Below are positions 53,331 to 62,088 of a stretch of 64,000 nt of DNA, piece after piece. The stretch is from contig MU831903.1 of assembly GCA_029204225.1 (NCBI GenBank), forward strand, positions 33,385-97,384, in the 5' to 3' direction. The notes under the pieces are model-generated. The model saw only the letters and a list, made by a program, of their open reading frames with translations, ran no database searches and was not told where the DNA came from. The translations under genes and the position numbers were made by a program. Origin of the DNA: Diphasiastrum complanatum (taxonomy: Eukaryota; Streptophyta; Lycopodiopsida; Lycopodiales; Lycopodiaceae). How positions within the stretch are numbered: position 1 is the first letter of the stretch; each line of letters begins with the position of its first letter.

Positions 53331-55557
53331 AACTGGCGCTTTTACCGAACACTGAAACCCAGAAGGTAATCAGAGTCAGTTTGAGAAAAATCCCACATTA
53401 TTGATAAATTTGAGAAGGTTACATTTCAAATCTGTGACCGACCCTAGTCTCCGGCGCGCTAGCATGCCAAGGCAAGAGCCATGACAACATTCCAGCAAGG
53501 GAGGCTGAGACTTGGTTGGAGCTCGTCCTGAGTCGCAACCCGCACTCCCCTATAGCATTGGTGGGATTCGGGGCACCCCCTCATACCAACCACTCTACCC
53601 AGGCTGGTAATGCACGTTTTTCTCTCTCTAGGATTTTCTCTTTCTAAAAAGTCATTTTCTCTCTCTAGATTTTACTGATCCCCAGGCTTCCTTTAATCAT
53701 GCCTAGATCGTGTGAGGTTATTGCACATCGATCTGAGCTCTCTGGACTTCGCTAGAACCGATCAAAGATTTTTAGCCATAGGAACTTGGCGCCGGCAAGA
53801 TTCTGGTCACAGTGTTGCCGGGAGTGGTGCCAGCACCATTGGCGCCAAGAGCAGCAGGGGCGCTACTGGCGCCGAGGACAATGCTGGTGCCAGTGGCGCC
53901 GGAAGTAAAGCTTATGAAGATAGCTTTACAACATCCACCCCACCTTTATAAAATCTGATGTCCTCATCAGATGTCAGATTAAAGTAAAGGTGTCTCCCAA
54001 TTAAAATAACTATACATTTAAGCTACTTGGCACAATACTCAATTTACTGGCCACTTTTTATTAACATTGAAGTTGGCACACCACAAGTCGGAGGCTCAGC
54101 TCTTTGTACTGAAAAATTACCTAACTTGAAAATATCTCTTTGTCTGGGAAAAGCGTAGATTTGGGAACTCCTTTGAGGTCCTGATTTGTCCTTGATGCAC
54201 TTTGTGTTGAGCTCTTTGAGCTCCAGATTTAATCAGTTCCGCACAGGTATCAAGGCTCCCTGAGCCAAAGGACTTATCGTTTGATTGCCCACTTTATGGA
54301 CCACTCCGTGCCTTGTTGCTTCTGCACCTTGATTTCTCTCCTTGTCCCAGCCTGATCTTGATACTTTTCTATCTTGGCTCTTTAAGGTAGGCAAAGATTG
54401 AGTACTCCGCAATGCACCTCTCACTTAGCTTGAAGTAGCTCTTTGAATCAGCCCAAATGTAACCATTGACCTCGTGGAAAGCCGAAGGGTCGCACCAGTT
54501 TGATCCGCATACGAACTATCTCTTTGCGTTTGTTTGAAGCACCATGTCCGTCGCGCAACTTGACTTTCACAATTCCATCATTGGTCAGTTGCCTCACAGT
54601 CAAAACAAGAAGTGTACATCGAGCTTGGCTTCAAGTAGCTCTCTTTGAATCAGACACGTGCACCAAGAGCTTGCACTAGTCCGATCTCAACGCGAACTGT
54701 CCCTTAGTGTCCGTTCTAAATACCAAGTCTCTCATGCAAGACTCAACTTTCACAGTTTCTTCATTGATCAGCTCAGCTGCCTTACACGTAACACAAGCCA
54801 GCGTACTCATATGTTTCCTCATCATTGCCGGTCCAGAGAAAGCCTATAACAAGCTTTCCTTTCCACAACAAAAACTTGTCAACTTAGTAGGTCCAAAGTT
54901 CGCCAGTCTCCTCGTGTGAGTATGGCTAGGTCACCTTGAATTTGCCCCCGTTTTGATCAACTTTCATTCAAAATTTGCCCCAAGAGAGAGGTGTGTGTGA
55001 TAGTTTCCGTCCACTTATTTGATAAATCCCACTTTATTGATAAATCTAAGAAGGTTACATTTCAAGTGTGTGACCGACCCTAGTCTCCGGGGCGCTAGCA
55101 TGCGAAGGCGAGAGCCATGACAACATTCTAGCAAGGGAGGCTGAGACTTGGTTGGAGCTCGCCCTGAGTCACAACCCGTACTCCCCTATAGTATTGGTGG
55201 GATTCGGCACCCCCCCCTCATACCAAGCACTCTACCCAGGCTGGTAAAGCACATTTTTCTCTCTCTAGAATTTTCTCTTTCTAGAAAGTCATTTTCTCTC
55301 TCTAGATTTTATTGATCCCCAGGTTTCTTTTAATCATGCCTAGATCGTGTGAGGGGATTGCACATCGATCTGAGCTCTCTGGACTTCGCTAGAACCAATC
55401 AAAGATTTTTAGCCATAGGAACTTGGCACCGGCTGGATTTTGGTCACAGTGGCACTGGCGCCGTTGGCGCCGGGAGCAACAGGGGCGCTGCTGGCGCCAA
55501 AAACAATGCTAGCGCTAGTGACGCCGGAAGTAAAGCTTATGAAGATAGCTTTACAAC
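53331..55557 (-). mobile_element. LARD-B copy 2, internally deleted
   Basis: A partial LTR (53331-53936, ending GCTTTACAACA) is followed by the 3' internal region (53937-54303) and part of the leader (54304-55017). A second partial LTR then ends at 55557 with GCTTTACAACA. The PBS, the whole five-hairpin block and part of the 5' LTR are missing at the 55017 join. The left LTR lacks its outer half where it meets the copia remnant. This copy shows the natural 3' internal sequence of LARD-B, which contains no gag. Confidence 0.82.
53937..54303 (-). other. LARD-B internal 3' region
   Basis: Begins TCCACCCCACC (polypurine tract on the minus strand) next to the LTR. It shares GATGTCCTCATCAG with the TRG-A 3' region. 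It contains TTGAGCTCTTTGAGCTCCAG, reminiscent of the GAGCTCCTTGAGCTCTGCAT of TRG-A gag, so it may be a decayed end of a gag gene. It has no open frame of note. Confidence 0.5.
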
Positions 55558-56669
55558 ATCTCCCAAGCTCCATTGAAATGCCCCTTGGCCTTGTATTCCG
55601 GCCCCCACACTCCCCCACTGCTAAATGGTTGCCAGTCCCATGGCAATTCACTTGAATAGGGCTTCCTACAGCTCGGCGTCCTGCGCTTCATTGGTCTTGT
55701 GGATTTCCTGGATGAGTTTTCTGTAACCCTCCAATGCTTGGGCTCGTATAGTGTTGTCATCCTTGAGAGGCCCGAACACATGGGAGCTATGGGGCAACCA
55801 TTGGGAGCGTTGCCACTCTTCCACTCGAGCTGCATGTTGGGATGTCGTCATTGCTGCTCGGTAATAAATTCTTGCCATGGTAAACTAGTCCTTTCGTTTG
55901 AGACTAGGGAAAGGGATGTTGGGATCAAAAAACAAGGGACCCAAGGAGCGATCCCAATGGAATTCGAGAGTACTAAGGAAAGTAAGCTCCTTGCAGTTGA
56001 GCATCGCTTGCCGCACCGTGGAATCAACCGATTGGTGGTGTCTGTGATGAAACTGCTCCAAGGCGTACTAGAAATTTGCTTGGTGCTTCCAAGTCCTGGA
56101 GTTTGGAATGATGGGCCAGTTTGGTGGTCCATTGGCATCCTCCTGTTTTCTGGGCCACGTTGCTCGCCTAGGGATGGGTAGATAGTGGGGAAAATATTCC
56201 TCCAGGATCTTTTTGGCATCCTTGAAGAGGACGTTGCACCATATGGGTTGGGGTGCCAGCTGCTCGATGATCTGTTCTTCCTTGCCTTTGATTTCAGTTG
56301 CGGAGCATGGCAACACAATCAGGGTATCCCGTATAGGTGTGCATGGGCGACCCTTCTCCTTGATCAAGAATGATAATTTCTTTCCCTTGAGTGTCTAGAG
56401 CCTCTTTGGCAATATCTGCTACCACGGTATCTTTAGGCTGATCTTCGATAGTTGTGTGCCTTGGTGGTGAGTTGATCTTTGTTGGAATTTGGGGTAGAGG
56501 GGGAAGCTTAAAAGATGGCCTCCACTTGAGTAGCTCCTGGAGTCGGATGCTCTACCTTGAAGGGCTAGTTGGAATAGCCGTTGTTGCTGGTGGTGGTGCT
56601 GCTTCATCCATTAGTATGGATTCCAATTGCATGGCAAAATGAAATTTGGGCGAGTTGGGTGCGGCTTGG
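55558..56669 (-). pseudogene. Unrecognised coding relic
   Basis: Overlapping minus-strand frames follow one another as if a single protein were broken by frameshifts. 56367-56068 reads IEQLAPQPIWCNVLFKDAKK and LEEYFPHYLPIPRRATWPR. The next segment reads HHQSVDSTVRQAMLNCKELT and ends ...FFDPNIPFPSLKRK. 55878-55666 reads ARIYYRAAMTTSQHAARVEE and DDNTIRAQALEGYRKLIQEI. The composition is protein-like and partly helical. I recognise no family: there is no zinc knuckle, RT or integrase motif. It lies between two LTRs of different elements, so it may be a gag-like or accessory part of an unlisted retroelement or a captured host gene. Confidence 0.4.
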
Positions 56670-57589
56670 TGTTGCGCCGGCGCCTCAAAGGGCGCTGGGA
56701 CTTGAGCGGTTTCCCCAACACGCGCTTAAGTCTAACATTCATCCATCATGCACTTACATAATAGCCAACTCAGAAACGTAACAAGCTTAACCATTCAGAC
56801 TTAAGAAAACTGGAATCCCAACCAACCCAAAAGCCAACTCAGAATCCGTCCCCAAAAGGTAACCAAAGGCAAAGACAAGCCACACATGAAATCCAAGGCA
56901 TAGTGGTCGCCAAACTGACCAATTGGCATAGCGGCAAGCCCCATGTCGATGACATGGACCCTTAGGCGCCAGCGACGGCAAAAGGTTGTAGTAAGGGTCC
57001 TTCCACTTGGACCAGTCCCGGAGGCGAAACCGAAATGGTAATCATCCCCAAGGATCAACTTTATTAGATTCGGAAGAGGTTACATTCATACATAGACTGA
57101 CCGGTCTCGGGGCCACCAACACGTGCTGGGCATTGTGCCTGGCTCGTGCTGGTAGAGGGAGCTGAGACCTGGCGACTGGATTCCTGGCGCTGGTTGATCT
57201 ACCCAAGTTTCTGTCTGCCGGACTCCCCCTATAGTTCTGCTGTGATTCGGCGCACCCCCTCTGGTTTGAAACATAGTGCTTTCTGGTAAAGCACGCTTTT
57301 TAGGACTTAGTTTTTATTTTGCTGATTAAGCCTAGCAAGCCTGGCAGAATCAGTCTGGCTCCCGGACATGGGACCCGGGAGCCGTCCTGGCGGCCGAATC
57401 AACCTGCTTTCCTGACTAGGCCATGACTCGAGCTCCAGAGCTAGCTCATGACTTTGTGACTACTTGACTGGCTCACCACAGGTCGGAGGCTCAGTCCTTG
57501 ACATTCTAACTTGCTCTGGGACCTTAGGGAGTGTCACCCCTTTGAGTCTTACAGGGCACGCTGGGTGCACCCAAGTCAGCTTTACAACA
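56670..57589 (-). repeat. TRG-A 3' LTR, second copy, 920 bp
   Basis: TGTTGCGCCGG to GCTTTACAACA, matching both LTRs of TRG-A. The left flank is CTTGG. The matching 5' LTR would lie beyond the plus-strand element that interrupts it at 57910. Confidence 0.93.
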
Positions 57590-57909
57590 TCCTCCCCTCG
57601 TTTGAGAAAGCTGATGTCCTCATCAGGGCCAAACTAGAACCTAAGACTCATGGCACGGGCTTAATTCACCGGCCAGACTTTAGTCACATATACAAGGGCA
57701 CGGGCTTGATTCACCGGCCAAAGGAAACCAACTGTAAAGCAGAGTAATGATATTGTGTTTTACACCCAGCACAGGAAAAGTGTGGATCTAGTTCACTTAC
57801 GTAAAACCTATGTGAAGCTGCTGCACTTAGACATCAAACTGAAGCTCACTCCTCAATGAGAAATGCGGCTTACTTTATTAGCATGAAAGAAAAAGGTACT
57901 CACGGCTCC
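57590..57909 (-). mobile_element. 3' internal end of second TRG-A copy
   Basis: CCTCCCCTCGTTTGAG onwards parallels 26308-26627 with few differences, up to GGTACTCACGGCTCC. At that point the B-type LTR starts in opposite orientation. In TRG-A the sequence continues CTTAAGCCTC, so the interruption is an insertion or rearrangement. GCTCC (57905-57909) would be its target repeat. Confidence 0.85.
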
Positions 57910-59155
57910 TGTTGTAAAGCTACCTTTACAAGCTTTACTTCCGGCGCCATCGGCGCCAGCTATGTCCCCGGCGCCAGCAGCGCCCCTGCTGCTCCCGGCG
58001 CCAACGGCGTCGGCGCCGCTCCCGGCGCCACTGTGACCAGAATCCAGCCGGCGCCAAGTTCCTATGGCTGAAAATCTTTGATCGGTTCTAGCGAAGTCCA
58101 GAGAGCTCAGATCGATGTGCAATCACCTCACACGATCTAAGCATGATTTAAGGAAGCCTGGGGATCAATAAAATCTAGAGAGAGAAAATGACTTTCTAGA
58201 AAGAGAAAATCCTAGAGAGAGAAAAACGTGCTTTACCAGCTTGGGTAGAGTGCTTGGTATGAGGGGGGGGTGCCGAATCACACCAATACTATAGGGGAGT
58301 GCGGGTTGCGACTCAGGGCGAGCTCCAACCAAGTCTCAGCCTCCCTTGCTGGAATGTTGTCATGGCTCTCGCCTTGGCATGCTAGCGCCCCGGAGACTAG
58401 GGTCGGTCACACACTTGAAATGTAACCTTCTCAGATTTATCAATAAAGTGGGATTTTCCTCAAACTGACTATGATTACCTTCTGGGTTTCAGTGTTCGGT
58501 AAAAGCGCCAGTTGTAAGGCCGCTTTCAAAATTTTTAACTTGGCACATAGCTGAGGGTCGTATCCCGGGACGCCAGCGGTATGCCGTCGGGACCATTCGG
58601 TCCGTGGCGCCAGCGGTATGCTGTCGGGACCATTTGGTCCAAGAACTGGTTGTTTCCATATCTGTCGCGGCTTGTGGTTCTGAGTGTTCCTTGCATGAAC
58701 GTGAATGGGTTAAGCTCTTGGGGAACGGGCTCTAACCTGTCGGCTGAGTTGGATGGCTTGCTTGGGTGGATGTTACCTGTTTATGGTTGTCCAGTCTGGC
58801 GTGGCGCCAGGTTGGCTTCCAGCGCTCGTGACGAAGCTTTCAGTTGGTTAAGTCTGATGTAAGTCAGACCGCTTGCTTGGAACGGATGTTACTCGTTTGT
58901 AACGGAGCTTTGAGTTGGTTAAGTTTGATGTATGTCGGGCGGCTTGCTTGGAGGGAAGTCACCCACGTCGGGACCCTCGATCTGGCATGGCGCCAGGTTG
59001 GATCTCAATGTTGGTTTTCGGAACTTCAAGTTGGTTAAGTCTGATCGTTGTTGGCGAGTTGGCTGCTTGTATGTCAAGTGGGTTTGGATGGCAAGAGTTG
59101 AAGGCTGGGAAGCTAAGTCGTGGTTCTCGGCTCCCTTTGGGATGCATGTGCTACA
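57910..59155 (+). repeat. LARD-B type 5' LTR, 1246 bp
   Basis: TGTTGTAAAGC to TGTGCTACA. It is the complete reference for the family. Seven GGCGCC hexamers lie at 57943-58055 near its start (U3). A TATA-like ACTATAGG sits near 58284 and an AATAAA at 58442, a plausible promoter and poly(A) layout. Confidence 0.9.
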
Positions 59156-59157
59156 TG

Positions 59158-59169
59158 TGGTATCAGAGC
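59158..59169 (+). other. PBS of chimeric element (tRNA-iMet)
   Basis: TGGTATCAGAGC, two bases after the LTR end, continuing CCGACTGG. Same spacing as in TRG-A and LARD-B. Confidence 0.94.
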
Positions 59170-59245
59170 CGACTGGCCGGTCAGCTATGTGGATCTCACG
59201 GAAATGGCCACGGTTTGGGGTTCATCAAGACAACTGTTGTGCAAG

Positions 59246-59631
59246 GTGCTGCCCACAGTGTAAGCACGGGTGCGTCCACGGTCGGGATGGTCGGCAGAAC
59301 GGGGGACTTGATGAGTCAAGGTGCTGCCCTTGAGGTGTAAGCACGGTCAGTTCTCGCGGTTCGGGCCTGGCGCTGTCTGCACGTAGGACGGATGAGGCAA
59401 AGTGCTGCCTAGGGAGGTGAAAGCACGGTCTGTACCTTGTGGGGTGCGGGGCGACATATTCGAACTGTACGGGTTAACCATTGATACAGAGATGCTGCTC
59501 GAATTCGGGTGTAAAGCATGGGTGGTTAGCTGCCGGTGCAGGATAGCTGCCGATCGTTTAGCTATAAGGGCTATCGACCAAAAAGTGGTGGGGCGTGACT
59601 GAGGCAATGTGCTGCTTAATGGTGAAAGCAC
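59246..59631 (+). ncRNA. Five-hairpin leader block, B-type copy in chimera
   Basis: Hairpins at 59246-59267, 59321-59344, 59402-59426, 59492-59519 and 59609-59631, all with GTGCT-type 5' arms and AGCAC-type 3' arms. In the fourth, the 3' arm reads AAGCAT opposite ATGCT. This is a pairing-restoring change compared with AAGCAC in the other three copies of the block. Confidence 0.55.
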
Positions 59632-59908
59632 GGATAGTTGGAGGGGTGTCCTATGTGGGCTGATTCCGTGATCGATTTGCATGGGCGCGGCCAGGCAAAG
59701 GTCCGTTGGCAGGACCATCTCAAAGGGGGACCTTGCCTTTGTTACTTGTTAGTAAACCTGCCTGAGTGTCTTACTTGTACGTATTCGTGGTGAGTCTTAG
59801 TACTCGTGCTTTGCCTGGTTTGCATGATTGCTTGTGATACAAGGAGCTGATGGCTCGAGAAGGAACCTTTTCTTTTGAAGGCTGATACCATCAAACAAAG
59901 AGGACTAC

Positions 59909-60412
59909 AGAATCTGTGGGGCGGATTCGAAGTTCAAGTACTCACACGTGAACGACAACGAAACGACTCAATGTTTGCAAAGGATGGATGACTAGCCTGT
60001 TTCTTGGGTTAGTTTCATTTGCGACAACGCCCACCAGACGCAAGCAGGAAGTCAAAAGTTGTAAAGGGCCATTTCAGGGGAGATCTTCTATGGAGCAGTT
60101 GGTCTTCATTTTGGGACGGCCACCTTCGGAACTGAAACTCACTGAGCATGGGTGATATCCAGAATCTGTGGGGCGGATTTGCAGTTCAAGTACTCACACG
60201 TGAACGACAACGAAACGACTCAATGTTTGCAAAGGATGGATGGCTAGCCTATTTCTTGGGTTAGTTTCGTTTGCGACAACGCCCACCAGACGCAAGCAGG
60301 AAGTCAAAAGTTGGAAAGGGCAATTTCAGGGGAGATCTTCTATGGAGCAGTTGGTCTTCATTTTGGGACGGCCACCTTCGGAACTGAAACTCACTGAGCA
60401 TGGGTGGTATCC
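59909..60412 (+). repeat. 252-bp tandem duplication in the leader
   Basis: AGAATCTGTGGGGCGGATT begins at 59909 and again at 60161. The units run to TGGGTGATATCC and TGGGTGGTATCC and differ at a handful of sites. LARD-B copy 1 has this segment once (about 20940-21195), so the duplication is specific to this lineage. Confidence 0.92.
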
Positions 60413-61327
60413 AGTATCAGTTGGGTTTTTCCTCAAAGGGGAAAAGACTAGGATCCTCTTCAGAGATTGGCAACAAGTTGGATCGAGCCATAATCCTAGC
60501 AGATGGGAAGCAAAGTGTTGGAAAGGCTTTTTGTCTGAAGAACTCTACTCTAAAGTCTGATCAGCTGATTTATTAAGTGGAGGGGAACTATCACACACAC
60601 CTCTCTCTTGGGGCAAATTTTGAATTAAAGTTGATCAAAATGGGGGCAAATTCAAGGTGACCTAGCCATACTCACACGAGGAGACTGGCGAACTTTGGAC
60701 CTAATAAGTTGACAAGTTTTTGTTGTGGAAAGGAAAGTTTGTTATAGGCTTTCTCTGGACCAGCAATGATGAGGAAACATATGAGTACGCTGGCTTGTGT
60801 TACGTGTAAGGCAGCTAATCAATGAAGGAACTGAGAAAGTTGAGTCTTGCATGAGAGACTTGGTATTTCGAACGGACGCTAAGGGACAGTTCGCGTTGAA
60901 TCGGACTAGTGCAAACTCTGGGTGCATGTGTCTGATTCAAAGAGAGCTACTTGAAGCCAAGCTCGATGTACACTTCTTGTTTTGACTGTGAGGCAACTGA
61001 CCAGTGATGGAATTGTGAAAGTCAAGTTTTGCGCGACGGACATGGTGCTTCAAACAAACGCGAAGAGATAGTTCGGATGCGGATCAAACTGGTGCGACCC
61101 TTTGGCTTTCCACGAGGTCAATGGTTACATTTGGGCTGATTCAAAGAGCTACTTTAAGCTAAGTGAGAGGTGCATTGCGGAGTACTCAATCTTTGCCTAC
61201 CTTAAAGAGCCAAGATGGAAAAGTATCAAGATCAGGCTGGGACAAGGAGAGAAATCAAGGTGCAGAAGCAACAAGGCACGAAGTGGACCATAAAGTGTGC
61301 AATCAAACGATAAATCCTTCGGCTCAG

Positions 61328-61334
61328 GGACAAC
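61328..61334 (+). other. Junction between B leader and TRG-A leader
   Basis: Left of the site the sequence follows LARD-B copy 2 (reverse complement of 54249-54330): CCTTTGGCTCAGGGAGCC there, CCTTCGGCTCAGGGACAACC here. Right of the site it follows TRG-A (GTCAGGACAACCGTTGCGC in reverse complement near 36080). The shared CAGG at the switch is a short microhomology. Confidence 0.8.
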
Positions 61335-61345
61335 CGTTGCGCAAG

Positions 61346-61731
61346 GTACTGCCCACAGTGTAAGCACGGGTGCGTCCACGGTCGGGGTGGTCGGCAGAAC
61401 GGGAGACTTGATGAGTCAAAGTGCTGCCCTCGAGGTGTAAGCACGGTCAGTTCTCGCGGTTCGGGCCTGGCACTGTCTGCACGTAGGACGGATGAGGCAA
61501 AGTGCTGCCTAGGTAGGTGAAAGCACGGTCTGTACCTTGTGGGGTGCGGGGCGACATATTCGAACTGTACGGGTTAACCATTGATACAGAGATGCTGCTC
61601 GAATTCGGGTGTAAAGCACGGGTGGTTAGCTGCCGGTGCGGGATAGCTGCCGATCGTTTAGCTATAAGGGCTATCGACCAAAAAGTGGTGGGGCGTGACT
61701 GAGGCAATGTGCTGCTTAATGGTGAAAACAC
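61346..61731 (+). ncRNA. Five-hairpin leader block, TRG-A-type copy in chimera
   Basis: Same 386-bp spacing as the other copies. Two stems carry a mismatch: GTACT at 61346 in the first and AAACAC near 61726 in the fifth. The intact B-type block upstream could compensate. Confidence 0.5.
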
Positions 61732-62088
61732 GGATGGTTGGATGGATGTTTCCCCGTGGGCTAATTCTGTGATAGATTTGTGTGGGCGCGGCTAGGCAAA
61801 GGTCCTACGTCCGGTCTCAGGGGGGGGTTTGTGGCTTGAGAGGGATCCTCTGTGTTTGCTTTGGTTGGTATGTTCCGTTTGTCGTGTGCTTGCTTGGACA
61901 CAAATGACCTGGTTCCTACTTGGCTCTCAGGTGATGTGGGCGTGTTAAGTTTGAGGAAGGGATATTTTCATTGAAGCTGATTTAATAAAGAAGAAAAGAG
62001 AGCTGTGGGGCCTGGCTGACAGAAGGGAGAGCTTCAAATATAAAAAGGATTGAGGCAATAATCTGTTGGAAGTACACCTCTGACTATA

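Noticed and set aside
58915-59340. 141-codon frame across the LARD-B LTR end, PBS and hairpin block
   Set aside because: Lies over LTR, PBS and structured leader and differs between copies by frameshifting indels; no Gag or other motif.
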